Shown: piece by piece, positions 14,027-22,368 of the stretch
How positions within the stretch are numbered: the first letter of the stretch is position 1
Layout: each line of letters opens with the position of its first letter
NCBI GenBank assembly: GCA_937892655.1
Contig: CALBJC010000153.1
Span: forward strand, 1-23,552
Origin: an uncultured Clostridia bacterium
Lineage (GTDB): Bacteria; Bacillota; Clostridia; Oscillospirales; Ruminococcaceae
Reading direction: 5' to 3'
Length of the DNA stretch: 23,552 nucleotides
Translations under genes and position numbers: made by a program
The notes under the pieces: generated by a model
The model's database searches: none
What the model was told of the DNA's origin: nothing
Seen by the model: only the letters and a program-made list of their open reading frames with translations

Positions 14027-14725
14027 ATGGCAACATTATTTGAATGTCAGAATCTTACAAAGAGATACGGTAAGAAAACTGCACTTGAAAATCTGATGCT
14101 TTCACTTGAGTCAGGCAAAATCATCGGTCTTTTAGGCCCTAACGGTAGCGGTAAAACAACTCTTATCAAGATGATAAGCGGTTTACTTGTACCATCATCA
14201 GGTACGATCAAGGTTGATGGAAATGATATAGGTGTTGAAACAAAGTCTATAGTTTCATATCTTCCTGAAAGAACATACATACCTGACTGGATGAAGGTAT
14301 CAGATATATTAAAATTCTTTGCTGATTTCTACAAGGATTTTGATATGACAGCAGCTCTTGAAATGCTCAAGAATCTCAGTATCGATACAAATGCAAAAAT
14401 CAAAACTCTCTCAAAGGGTACAAAGGAAAAGGTTCAGCTTATTCTTGTTATGGCAAGAAGAGCAAAGCTTTATCTCCTTGATGAGCCTATCGCCGGTGTT
14501 GACCCTGCGGCAAGAGATTATATTTTAAGAACAATTCTCACAAATTATAACGAAGAAGCCTCAATCATTATTTCAACTCATCTCATAACAGATATAGAAA
14601 CAGTGCTTGATGATGTAGTAATGATTCAGAATGGTTCACTCAGAATTCATTCAACTGTTGATGAAATCCGCGAAAACGAAGGTAAGTCTGTTGACGCATT
14701 ATTCAGGGAGGTATTCAGATGTTAG
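14027..14725 (+). CDS. ABC transporter ATP-binding protein
   Basis: A 232-residue ABC ATPase. Walker A GPNGSGKTT lies at 37-45, Walker B YLLDEP at 149-154 with E153, and the switch His is H185 (STHLITD). The Q-loop region is degenerate (SYLPERTYIPDWM) and the ABC signature reads LSKGTKEK at 128-135 in place of LSGGQ; both are usual in the YtrB/CcmA-like ATPases paired with YtrA regulators. It overlaps the permease gene by 7 nt, so the two are translationally coupled and surely work together. The substrate is unknown. Related operons respond to cell-wall-active antibiotics or peptides, which is only a family-level hint here. Confidence 0.93.
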   Translation: MATLFECQNLTKRYGKKTALENLMLSLESGKIIGLLGPNGSGKTTLIKMISGLLVPSSGTIKVDGNDIGVETKSIVSYLPERTYIPDWMKVSDILKFFADFYKDFDMTAALEMLKNLSIDTNAKIKTLSKGTKEKVQLILVMARRAKLYLLDEPIAGVDPAARDYILRTILTNYNEEASIIISTHLITDIETVLDDVVMIQNGSLRIHSTVDEIRENEGKSVDALFREVFRC

Positions 14726-15579
14726 GAAAACTTATCAAACATGAATATAAAGCAACTGCAAGAACAATGTTGCCGGTATTGGCTTTGTTTATTCTTTTGT
14801 CAGTCGCTATGAGATTCATTACAGGTACTATTGTAGATGTTGATTTAGGTATTATAGGCGTAGTTTTAGAGGTAATTATTGTTATTGCATATGTTCTTAT
14901 CTTTGCGGCTGTATGCTTTCTCGGCTATTTCTCGTCAGTTCTTCGATTTTCAAAGAACATCTTCTCAGATGAGGGATATCTTATGAATACTCTGCCTGTA
15001 AAGCCTTGGATGCATATCGTTTCAAAGATTATCCCAGCATTTACATGGCTTATAACCTGTATTCTGGCTTGTATGTTTTCTGTGTTTATTGCAGATGACG
15101 GCTTCAAGGGTATTGGTGGATTTTTAAATGCCATCAAATTAATGATTGAAGATTTCGTTGACGTTTTAGCAGAGCAGCCACTCTTTGTTTTCCAGATAGT
15201 TGTGGCATTTGTTTTGGGCGTTATTTTATCTTACTTTACATTCTACTGCTCTCTTGCGGTAGGCAATTCATTCTCAAAGAACAAAAAGCTGATGTCAGTA
15301 GTCATATTTGTAATTCTTGTAACTATTGGTACAATTATTGCAACAGCAGTAAGTGATGGCTTGCTCGATTCAATGTTAGAGTCGTTTGAAGTTACAACTG
15401 AGACTGTTTATGAATCAGATTCTTCAGGTATTACAGTAAGCGTTTCAAGTCCTGTTGAAAAGGGCTTCAAGGAAGCAAATATCGTAATGCTCGTTGAAAA
15501 CATTATGACATCTATATTCTGTGTAATAACATTCTTTGGCTCAACCTACTTTATGAAGAACAAACTCAATCTTGAATAA
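14719..15579 (+). CDS. ABC-2-like transporter permease
   Basis: A 286-residue membrane protein with about six spans (near 17-35, 42-72, 98-126, 152-180, 190-212 and 255-280). The N-terminus MLGKLIKHEYKATARTMLP is the cytoplasmic start usual for ABC-2-type permeases of YtrA-controlled operons. An extracytoplasmic loop of about 40 residues (TTETVYESDSSGITVSVSS) precedes the last span. It starts within the ATPase gene by a 7-nt overlap, with AGGGAGG upstream. It is the last gene before a shared terminator. The substrate cannot be told from the sequence. Confidence 0.85.
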   Translation: MLGKLIKHEYKATARTMLPVLALFILLSVAMRFITGTIVDVDLGIIGVVLEVIIVIAYVLIFAAVCFLGYFSSVLRFSKNIFSDEGYLMNTLPVKPWMHIVSKIIPAFTWLITCILACMFSVFIADDGFKGIGGFLNAIKLMIEDFVDVLAEQPLFVFQIVVAFVLGVILSYFTFYCSLAVGNSFSKNKKLMSVVIFVILVTIGTIIATAVSDGLLDSMLESFEVTTETVYESDSSGITVSVSSPVEKGFKEANIVMLVENIMTSIFCVITFFGSTYFMKNKLNLE

Positions 15580-15606
15580 AACAAAAATCCTTTAATATGT
15601 AATAAA

Positions 15607-15641
15607 AAAATCCCACGCTGTATTAAATAGCGTGGGATTTT
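15607..15641. terminator. Bidirectional terminator between convergent units
   Basis: A 13-bp perfect stem (AAAATCCCACGCT at 15607-15619, AGCGTGGGATTTT at 15629-15641) with a 9-nt loop. It serves the ABC operon on the plus strand and the acyltransferase/DHHW pair on the minus strand; the DHHW stop is 3 nt away. Confidence 0.87.
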
Positions 15642-15644
15642 AAA

Positions 15645-17423
15645 TTACGCAGGTATAATAACAACGGGCTCTTGCGTTGTTGTAATGGTAGTAGTAGTCT
15701 CGGTCTGATTTGTATTCTCACCTGTACCGAATGAAATGCCAGGTGTAGTAGTTGTTGTTTCAGGTGGGGTAGCAGGCGTTGTTGTAGCAGGGGTAGTAAC
15801 CTCAACTTCTTCGCCCCAGATAGCCTGACCTGAATAATCAGCCTGAGTTCTTAAAACATCAAGATTTCTGCCAAGACCTGAAGTTGCCGCAAAGATATTG
15901 TTTGCAAACAATACATCAGTAATACCATAGTAATTGATATAGTCAATAGCGTTGTGTGGGAAATATCTGATATCTAAAACGTGAATTTCTTCAAATGAAC
16001 CAACCATATATGGAACAAGCGCATTACCAAAGCTATCTTTGAAAATAGCCAGCTTTCTGCCGTTATGTACATCAGTTTCAATCCTTGTAACAAGGTTATC
16101 GCCACCCATATATACGCAGTATGAAAGTGCTAAAGAAACCTTTGTATTAAAAAGGCTTGCCTTGAATGGCGCGTTAGGGTATTCGTAGTAGTAAAATGTA
16201 GTTTCGTAGCTGTTCTTTGGCTTATAGTAGATAAAGTCTTCAGGGTTATTCTTGAGCTTTATGTCGTTAGTATAACCATAAAGGCTTCCTACATAGTTTG
16301 GAATAACAACCTTATCATACTGTGTTTCAAGGTCTGCATTGAAAGGCACACCCGCCTGATTGCAGAATGCCTGCGCCGCGTAATAAGCGCCAAGGCTTGA
16401 CCAGTGATGATCAGTTCTCATATAGATTTTTTCATCTGTATGTGCTGCAAGTGCTGAATAAGCGTCAACAACCTCAACGCTAGGTGAAAGGTTATTGATA
16501 ATGTTATTGAGATTTGATAACTGACTCTTTGAGTATCCTGCATACTGCGAAGGCATATAAAATTCTGCCGCGGTAGGAACAACCATACTGTAGATAGTTA
16601 CATGGTCGGGTAACTGCTGACGATATTTATTTATGTAGCCGGCATACTTTGTACCGCTTGAGATACCGCCGCCGTAAAGCATAAGCCCCTGGTCCTCCAG
16701 AACAAGAATACCGTTATTTACAATATCAGTTTTATTCTCATCGTTAGGATCATATTCAGACATATCGCTAGGAACAGTCTGATCAGGTGAAAGTGATGTC
16801 ACAGTACCGGTAGATGTCTGTTCAGATGTATCAGTATTATCTGTTATTTCTGTAATCTCATCATCTTCAGTTACAGAAGGCTCTGTTCTTTGAGCTGTTG
16901 TGATAAACTCATCTTCCTCATCATCTGTAGACGGGATTACAACGCCATGGATCTTAGCGTCATCAACTCTTACGCCATACATATCGGTAATTGTGTTTGC
17001 GATATTATTAATCGACTCTCTGAAAGGAACAGTATCGCTGTAATACTCTGTTATCCCGTCAGTAAACTCGCCCTTGAAAAAGCTCTCAACTGAAAACGCA
17101 GGCATTGTAGCAAGCTCACGCTTTTCTGAATCAGAATAGGTTTCTCTCGGTAAAATAAGTAAGAATACTGCAATCCATATAAACATCAGAGAGAAAACGA
17201 TGATTGTATTTACGCAGATCTTATTATGTATCTTCATTTTCGCAACATCCATATAGTTATCTGTGTTTTCCGTTTCCTCTTCATCGGGGATATACATTCT
17301 TTCAGCTGTATTTTTCTTAGCAGGGTTGAATTTAAGTTCTGAGTTTTCGCTTTTAATCTCAGCCCCAGCCTCAACGTTGCTTTTCTCTGTATATTCTTTA
17401 ATTATATTATCAACATCGTTCAT
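15645..17423 (-). CDS. DHHW-family (AlgX/AlgJ-like) surface polymer acylation protein with Thr-rich tail
   Basis: A 592-residue type II membrane protein. A long cytoplasmic head (about 1-68, highly charged) is followed by a single span at about 70-91 and then the outside part. It has the DHHW motif at 338-341 (TDHHWS) and FKDSFG with candidate nucleophile S464 and D463, the SGNH-like catalytic set of AlgJ/AlgX/PatB proteins that transfer acyl groups delivered by an MBOAT partner. Two low-complexity parts are unusual: an acidic Thr/Ser/Asp insert at about 160-235 and a Thr/Pro-rich tail of about 45 residues at the end. The start is ATG 17423, with AAGGAGG 8 nt upstream; a TTG at 17429 is too close to it. 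It lies 30 nt downstream of the MBOAT gene. The acceptor polymer is unknown. Confidence 0.87.
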   Translation of the reverse strand: MNDVDNIIKEYTEKSNVEAGAEIKSENSELKFNPAKKNTAERMYIPDEEETENTDNYMDVAKMKIHNKICVNTIIVFSLMFIWIAVFLLILPRETYSDSEKRELATMPAFSVESFFKGEFTDGITEYYSDTVPFRESINNIANTITDMYGVRVDDAKIHGVVIPSTDDEEDEFITTAQRTEPSVTEDDEITEITDNTDTSEQTSTGTVTSLSPDQTVPSDMSEYDPNDENKTDIVNNGILVLEDQGLMLYGGGISSGTKYAGYINKYRQQLPDHVTIYSMVVPTAAEFYMPSQYAGYSKSQLSNLNNIINNLSPSVEVVDAYSALAAHTDEKIYMRTDHHWSSLGAYYAAQAFCNQAGVPFNADLETQYDKVVIPNYVGSLYGYTNDIKLKNNPEDFIYYKPKNSYETTFYYYEYPNAPFKASLFNTKVSLALSYCVYMGGDNLVTRIETDVHNGRKLAIFKDSFGNALVPYMVGSFEEIHVLDIRYFPHNAIDYINYYGITDVLFANNIFAATSGLGRNLDVLRTQADYSGQAIWGEEVEVTTPATTTPATPPETTTTTPGISFGTGENTNQTETTTTITTTQEPVVIIPA

Positions 17424-17453
17424 TATCAAAACCTCCTTTGCAAGAGAGTAGTA

Positions 17454-18863
17454 TTAGAATCTGTAGTATAAAAATGGGTTAGAAGTAGCACTGACAAGAA
17501 GTACTGAGCTTACAGCCAGCAGTAAAGCTGTGAGTATTATTTTTACTGTACCCATTGTTGCATAAAGCTCAGGTGAATTTATCTTTTCTGTTTTGCTGCC
17601 GATCCATTTTGAGATCGGGGTAGAAATAATACAACCGATTATCAGAAGGAATATGTTATTCATAAAGATATTTCTGATAACAGCGTCATCAAAGCCGCCG
17701 CCGTTTGCACCAAACAGCGCTTTTATAAACTGGCCAAGTCTTGAAAGGTCTGTAAAGTAGAATAAGCCCCAGCCAAACACGATTAAAAACAGCGAATAGA
17801 TGTGTAAGAAAAATGATGGTATTTTATCGATAAACTTTAAAAGCGTAAGTCTTTCGATAAAAATGATAACGCCAAAGTATAATCCCCATAAAACGAAGTT
17901 CCAGCTGCTGCCGTGCCATAAGCCCGTTAAAAACCAGACGATAAAGAGGTTTAAGGTTGCATGCTTTCTGTTGCCACCCAGCGGAATGTATAAGTAATCT
18001 CTGAAAAAGCTGCCGAGTGAAATATGCCATCTTCTCCAGAATTCTGTAATTGACTTTGAAATATAAGGATAGTTGAAGTTTTCATCAAAGTGAAAGCCGA
18101 AAATTCTGCCCATACCGATAGCCATATCCGAATAGCCTGAAAAATCAAAATAGATCTGCAGGGTAAACGCGATAATACCAAGCCATGCCGCAGCTGCAGA
18201 AAGGTTTGAAAGCTGACCGTCAAGCAGGTCGGCTACGATAACAGAACAGCCGTTTGCTATAATTACCTTCTTTGCAAGACCGATAATCATCCTTGTAATG
18301 CCGTATGCAAAATCCTCAACCGTTGTATGTCTGTCATCGATTTCCTTATCAATAACGCTGTATCTTACAATAGGACCTGCTACAAGCTGTGGGAAAAGCG
18401 AAACATACATCAAAAATCTGAAGAAATTATGCTGAGTTTTAACCTTACCTCTGTAGCAGTCAATTGAGTATGAAATAGTCTGGAAGGTGTAGAAGCTGAT
18501 ACCGATAGGTAATCTGAAGTTCGGAGTTTTCATATCAAGATTGAATAATGTCGATATGTTGTCAAGAACAAAGCCCGAATACTTGAATACGAATAACAAA
18601 CCTAAGTTTACAATAAGCGATATTACAACGCCAAGCTTTGCTTTTTTTGTACCGAAATGTTTTTCAATATAAAGACCGTTTATGTAATCAACAGCGGCAC
18701 TGAATATCAGAAGAATAACCCATACAGGCTCGCCCCATGCATAGAAAATCAGTGAGAATATAATCAGTACAGCATTCTTGACACTTTTGTTTTTTGTTAT
18801 AAAATAAGATATAAGACATAACGGTAAAAACAGATAAAGAAAAAGCAGATCGGCAAATATCAT
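17454..18863 (-). CDS. MBOAT O-acyltransferase (AlgI/PatA-like)
   Basis: A 469-residue polytopic membrane protein with about ten or more spans. It belongs to the MBOAT family, which moves acyl groups (often acetyl) from the cytoplasm to acceptors outside. Hallmarks are PIGISFYTFQTISYSIDCYRG (about 118-140), FPQLVAGPIVRY, FDFSGYSDMAIGMGRIFGF, the EFWRRWHISLGSFFRDYLYIPLGGN block with H280, and GLWHGSSWNFVLWG with the expected catalytic H317. Length is typical of AlgI. It is followed by a DHHW partner, the common two-gene arrangement. A consensus promoter and AAGGAG precede it. Whether it modifies an exopolysaccharide, wall polymer or glycolipid cannot be told. Confidence 0.95.
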   Translation of the reverse strand: MIFADLLFLYLFLPLCLISYFITKNKSVKNAVLIIFSLIFYAWGEPVWVILLIFSAAVDYINGLYIEKHFGTKKAKLGVVISLIVNLGLLFVFKYSGFVLDNISTLFNLDMKTPNFRLPIGISFYTFQTISYSIDCYRGKVKTQHNFFRFLMYVSLFPQLVAGPIVRYSVIDKEIDDRHTTVEDFAYGITRMIIGLAKKVIIANGCSVIVADLLDGQLSNLSAAAAWLGIIAFTLQIYFDFSGYSDMAIGMGRIFGFHFDENFNYPYISKSITEFWRRWHISLGSFFRDYLYIPLGGNRKHATLNLFIVWFLTGLWHGSSWNFVLWGLYFGVIIFIERLTLLKFIDKIPSFFLHIYSLFLIVFGWGLFYFTDLSRLGQFIKALFGANGGGFDDAVIRNIFMNNIFLLIIGCIISTPISKWIGSKTEKINSPELYATMGTVKIILTALLLAVSSVLLVSATSNPFLYYRF

Positions 18864-18923
18864 ATCAAAAACTCCTTGAGAGATTAATATTTCGGTTACT
18901 GCTCAAAAAGAGCATACAAAATT

Positions 18924-18952
18924 ATTATATTTCAAAATCCGATAAATGTCAA
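18924..18952 (-). promoter_or_regulatory. Consensus sigma-A promoter of the MBOAT-DHHW operon
   Basis: On the minus strand a perfect TTGACA (18947-18952) and a perfect TATAAT (18924-18929) are 17 nt apart, the best promoter in the window. A small hairpin (TGCTC/GAGCA, 18900-18914) lies at the start of the predicted leader of about 50 nt. Confidence 0.8.
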
Positions 18953-19089
18953 TTAAATAAGCTAATATTCGACAAAGAAAGTGTTTATCGAATACAAATG
19001 TAAATATTTTGTAAACAAGCAGAAATTGCCCATAAATTATTACACCTACAACCGTATTATAAGTAAAGACAATGAGAGGGGATAACAAT

Positions 19090-20460
19090 ATGTCAAAAAC
19101 CAAAAGAATTCTCAGTGCAACGCTTGCGCTTACAATGGCTGTTATGAGCTTTTGCTCATGCGGTTCAAATAGCGTGAGTATAAAAGAAACTGAACGTACA
19201 AATAATTCTGAACCATCTGTAAATTTAAACTCTGACAGAAATGAAAACAATAGTTTTGAGCCTAAGGGTAACATTCAGATTTTAGGTCAACCTGTTGAGA
19301 GAGAAAAAGCATTTCCTGCAGTGCCTGATGAACTTGCAGACAGCCTTTATAACTTTGCTTTCAAATCATCCTCAGCAGTTTTAACGGGTGCAGAATATGA
19401 AGGTGTCAACAGATGCTATTCACCGCTGAGCGCATATTATGCTATGGCGATGCTAACAGAAGCTGCAGATAATCAGACAAGAGAAGAGCTTGCAGAGCTT
19501 TTAGGCTATAGAGGCGATTCTCTCAGCGCAGATATGAATACTCTTACAACAAGTCTTTTGAGTGCTTCAAATTATGATGGCGAGAGAACGACCGACATCA
19601 GAAATTCATTATGGTTGTCACAGCGTTATGAATTCAACTCTGAGTATTGTGCAAAAATGGGTGAAAACTTTGATGCTTTTATCGCAGCGCTTGATTTTAC
19701 ATCCTTTGAGGCAAATGAGGCTATAGCTTCGTGGATAGCTGATGGAACTCATGGTCTTATCGAGCCTTCTCCTGAAAGCTTTGAGTTTGATATTGATACT
19801 TTAGCGGTCCTTGTAAATACTATTTTCTATGAAGGTGCATGGACTGATAATTTGTCTGACTCTTATGAAGATACCTTTACTTTAGCGGATAAATCTGAAG
19901 TAACAGCTGATTTTATGAAGGGATATTACGAAAGCGCTTATGTAACTGATGATTTTGTAGCAACAAATATCCCACTCAGCGATGGCTCAAAATTTACAGT
20001 CGTTTTACCTGATGAAGATGTTGATATAAATTCTGTTTTGCAAAGCGAAGAGCTTTACAAATGCGCTACAACCTATGATGATATTAAAACCTATGATGTA
20101 TATCTCACAATACCAAAGTTTGATATCTCAGCAAAATTCGATTTGAAGCAAACCTTTGAAAGCCTTGGCGTTGAAGAAGCTTTCAATGGCGATGTAGCAG
20201 ATTTTTCACCGCTTACTACCGACCCTTATGAAAGAGGCGAGGGTATAGAGGTTTCAAAAATCGTTCAGGAAGCACGCTTTTCAATTGATGAAGAAGGCTG
20301 TACGGGTGCGGCATACACAATGGTTGTAATGGATGCATGTACTGCAGCACCAATGGACCCACCTCCACGCCTTGATATTGAATGCGACAGACCATTCATT
20401 TTCTGCTTGAGTCGTGGCGATAGTATTCTCTTCATAGGTGCTGTAGAAAACCCTGCATAG
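19090..20460 (+). CDS. Serpin-family protease inhibitor, lipoprotein
   Basis: A 456-residue serpin, a suicide inhibitor of serine (or cysteine) proteases, anchored outside. The signal ends in F-C-S-C24, a plausible lipobox, and residues 25-75 are a polar linker. The serpin fold is nearly complete: RCYSPLSAYYAMAMLTEAA near 110, LVNTIFYEGAWTDNL near 245, a TIPKFDISAKFDL strand and the final RPFIFCLSRGDSILFIGAV. The reactive loop lies at about 400-430 with hinge E401-E402-G403-C404-T405-G406-A407-A408. Small residues fit an inhibitory hinge, but P14 is Cys and P9 is Tyr. Counting from the hinge puts P1 at C417, and the P' side is about seven residues longer than in alpha-1-antitrypsin, so P1 is uncertain. 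GAGAGGGG supports ATG 19090. Related gut serpins (siropins) inhibit human neutrophil proteases; that is family knowledge. Confidence 0.93.
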   Translation: MSKTKRILSATLALTMAVMSFCSCGSNSVSIKETERTNNSEPSVNLNSDRNENNSFEPKGNIQILGQPVEREKAFPAVPDELADSLYNFAFKSSSAVLTGAEYEGVNRCYSPLSAYYAMAMLTEAADNQTREELAELLGYRGDSLSADMNTLTTSLLSASNYDGERTTDIRNSLWLSQRYEFNSEYCAKMGENFDAFIAALDFTSFEANEAIASWIADGTHGLIEPSPESFEFDIDTLAVLVNTIFYEGAWTDNLSDSYEDTFTLADKSEVTADFMKGYYESAYVTDDFVATNIPLSDGSKFTVVLPDEDVDINSVLQSEELYKCATTYDDIKTYDVYLTIPKFDISAKFDLKQTFESLGVEEAFNGDVADFSPLTTDPYERGEGIEVSKIVQEARFSIDEEGCTGAAYTMVVMDACTAAPMDPPPRLDIECDRPFIFCLSRGDSILFIGAVENPA

Positions 20461-20470
20461 AGGTAGAAAA

Positions 20471-20734
20471 ATGAAGAAAAAGATACTGACAGTATTGCTT
20501 GTTATTGTCATAGTTATATTTGCAGTATGGCTTGTGACCTTTGCGGTTGACTATAATCACAGCGCCACCCTGCGAAAACCCGTTTTTGCAAAAGAATACC
20601 TTATAGATGCAACAAATGATACAATCATCTATAAGGGGGTAGGATACAAGATAGAAGTAAGATATTACGAAAATAAAATAGAATGTGTAGAAATGAAAAT
20701 GTTTGATAAGGTTATCTCAGCATCCATAACATAA
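20471..20734 (+). CDS. Small membrane-anchored protein downstream of the serpin
   Basis: An 87-residue protein with a signal anchor at about 4-27 (ILTVLLVIVIVIFAVWLVTFAV) and an outside part of about 60 residues with alternating strands (IIYKGVGYKIEVRYYENKIECVEMKMF). I do not recognise a family. It starts 10 nt after the serpin stop, with AGAGGT overlapping that stop, so it belongs to the same transcript, which a terminator then closes. The coupling suggests a role linked to the serpin, for example anchoring or processing, but nothing in the sequence proves it. Confidence 0.75.
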   Translation: MKKKILTVLLVIVIVIFAVWLVTFAVDYNHSATLRKPVFAKEYLIDATNDTIIYKGVGYKIEVRYYENKIECVEMKMFDKVISASIT

Positions 20735-20735
20735 T

Positions 20736-20768
20736 AAAAGCCTCACACTAGGTAGTGTGAGGCTTTTT
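20736..20768. terminator. Bidirectional terminator between serpin unit and NSS transporter
   Basis: A 13-bp perfect stem (AAAAGCCTCACAC at 20736-20748, GTGTGAGGCTTTT at 20755-20767) with a TAGGTA loop, T-rich on the plus strand and A-rich upstream. It separates convergent genes; the transporter stop begins 1 nt further on. Confidence 0.88.
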
Positions 20769-22106
20769 CTAGATAAGTCCCCAGATAAAGATAATCAGAA
20801 TCAAAAAAGGAGTAATATATCTTATAAGACATCTGTAAATGTTATAAAGAATCTTTTTGTTCTCAAACTGAGATGAGATAATATCTCCCTTGTAGAAATA
20901 ACCCATATAAACGCAGGTTGAAAATGCAGTTATCGGCATTAGAAATTTTGAGCTTATATAATCGAGCAGGTCGAAAATCGGCATTGAGAAAAGCTCAATT
21001 TTTACTGCCCCCATTGAAAGTGAGGCAAAAGCGCCGATTACTAATACGATAGCAGAAATTATTGTTACCGTTTTTATTCTTGAAACCTTGAAATGGTCAA
21101 TTATATACGATGCGGCAACCTCAAGCATTGAGATTGATGAAGTGATAGCCGCAAAGAAAACCAGAAGGAAAAATATCGTTCCGAAAAGTCTTCCAAAAAC
21201 AATATTGTCAAAAACAAGTGTCAGAGTTTCAAATATAAGTCCGGGTCCTTCGCTTACATTAAGCCCGAATGCAAATACCGCAGGGATAATGGCAATACCT
21301 GCTAAAACCGCTATTGAGGTGTCAAGAACAGATATCAGAACAGAATCCTTTAACAGATTTGATTTCTTTGTAATGTAGCTGCCGTAGGTTATCGAAACGC
21401 CTGAGCCTAAAGACAGCGAGAAGAAAACCTGACCAAGAGCCAGAACCGCTACATCGCCAAAATCTGAAAGGCTTGAGAGCTGACTTGTGTGCGGAAAGAA
21501 CAAATACTTTATTCCTTCAAAAGAGCCTTCAAGTGTAACCGCCCTTACTCCAAGAATGATTATGATAACAAAAAGAGCGGGGAGAATTACTTTTGAAATC
21601 TTTTCAATACCCTTTGAAATCCCCAGTGCTACAATCGAAACGCTGACAATAAGGAAAACAGCATGCCAGATAACAGGCTCCAGAGTCTGAGCTGTAAATG
21701 AACTGAAATATTTTTCAGGCTGTGCGCCGAAATCTGCGTTCAGAAGATATTTGAAAAAGTATTTTAATACCCAACCGCCAACAACGCTGTAAAAGCAGAT
21801 AATAAGAAATGACGCTAATATTCCGAATAAACCTATAAATCCACATTTCTTATTCAGCGATGAATAAGCGTCAATAGGGTTTAGCTTTGTAGCTCTGCCA
21901 ATGGAGATTTCGGTGAAGATTATAGGAATACCGAGAATAACCATAAAGAGCATATATATAATAAAAAACAGACCGCCGCCGCTTGTACCGGCAACGTAAG
22001 GGAATTTCCATAAATTACCCAGACCTATCGCAGACCCTGCAGAAGCGAGGATAAATCCGAGTCTTGAAGAAAACGAGCCTCTTGTCTGTGAACTGTTATC
22101 AGACAT
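20769..22106 (-). CDS. NSS-family sodium-coupled amino acid/amine transporter
   Basis: A 445-residue polytopic protein of the neurotransmitter:sodium symporter family (LeuT fold), importing an amino acid or related solute with Na+. The N-terminal block RGSFSSRLGFILASAGSAIGLGNLWKFPYVAG (about 9-40) is the family's TM1 substrate/Na+ site. The following loop reads T-S42-G-G-G, whereas LeuT has NGGG with Asn27 as an Na1 ligand, so one ligand position is Ser. The TM6 region (ALGQVFFSLSLGSGVSITYGSY) and the TM8 region (FFAAITSSISMLEV) also match. The C-terminus is compatible with 11 or 12 spans; bacterial members often have 11. AAGGAGAG precedes the ATG. It appears monocistronic, and no clear promoter was found for it. 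Confidence 0.95.
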   Translation of the reverse strand: MSDNSSQTRGSFSSRLGFILASAGSAIGLGNLWKFPYVAGTSGGGLFFIIYMLFMVILGIPIIFTEISIGRATKLNPIDAYSSLNKKCGFIGLFGILASFLIICFYSVVGGWVLKYFFKYLLNADFGAQPEKYFSSFTAQTLEPVIWHAVFLIVSVSIVALGISKGIEKISKVILPALFVIIIILGVRAVTLEGSFEGIKYLFFPHTSQLSSLSDFGDVAVLALGQVFFSLSLGSGVSITYGSYITKKSNLLKDSVLISVLDTSIAVLAGIAIIPAVFAFGLNVSEGPGLIFETLTLVFDNIVFGRLFGTIFFLLVFFAAITSSISMLEVAASYIIDHFKVSRIKTVTIISAIVLVIGAFASLSMGAVKIELFSMPIFDLLDYISSKFLMPITAFSTCVYMGYFYKGDIISSQFENKKILYNIYRCLIRYITPFLILIIFIWGLI

Positions 22107-22241
22107 ATAATCTCTCCTTTATCAATAAATAGTATTTCAGAAAATGCAGATACATATACATAGTAAGGAATATTAGCGTTTTAATGTATACAATTACTAT
22201 ATAACGCTCAAAAAAATGGTTAATTTTCTAGCCTTAAATAG

Positions 22242-22270
22242 TTGAAAATCGTTTTAAAATGTGGTATACT
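22242..22270 (+). promoter_or_regulatory. Sigma-A-like promoter of the coiled-coil gene
   Basis: TTGAAA at 22242-22247 and TATACT at 22265-22270 have a 17-nt spacer. The expected start is near 22277, about 90 nt before the gene. Confidence 0.6.
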
Positions 22271-22278
22271 TAAAATTA

Positions 22279-22294
22279 ACGAAAACGCTTTCGT
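22279..22294 (+). promoter_or_regulatory. LacI-family operator or cre-like site
   Basis: ACGAAAACGCTTTCGT is a 16-bp near palindrome (7 of 8 positions symmetric) with the central CG typical of LacI/CcpA-family operators. It lies directly after the promoter, covering the predicted start, a repressing position. It differs from the cre consensus in having ACG/CGT ends where TG/CA would be expected, so a dedicated LacI-type regulator is as likely as CcpA. Confidence 0.55.
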
Positions 22295-22368
22295 ATATAT
22301 TTATATCATAAAAGATTAAACAAAGTTTTATGTTTTTGTGTATTATTTAGCAGGGAGGTACTAAAGAT

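Noticed and set aside
15645..15805. Repetitive Thr/Pro codons in the DHHW tail considered as a DNA repeat or CRISPR remnant
   Set aside because: They are in-frame low-complexity coding sequence without regular repeat-spacer units.
19021..19071. Promoter for the serpin gene
   Set aside because: TATTAT at 19055-19060 could be a -10, but no -35 stands at an allowed distance (TTGCCC at 19026 is 23 nt away).
18903..19274. Minus-strand open frame of 123 codons with hydrophobic residues upstream of the MBOAT gene
   Set aside because: It is antisense to the serpin start, contains no usable ribosome binding site and runs across a perfect promoter for the MBOAT operon.
22171..22208. AGCGTT/AACGCT inverted repeat in the NSS upstream region
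   Set aside because: Only 6-bp arms, 22 nt apart in AT-rich DNA and without promoter context; probably chance.
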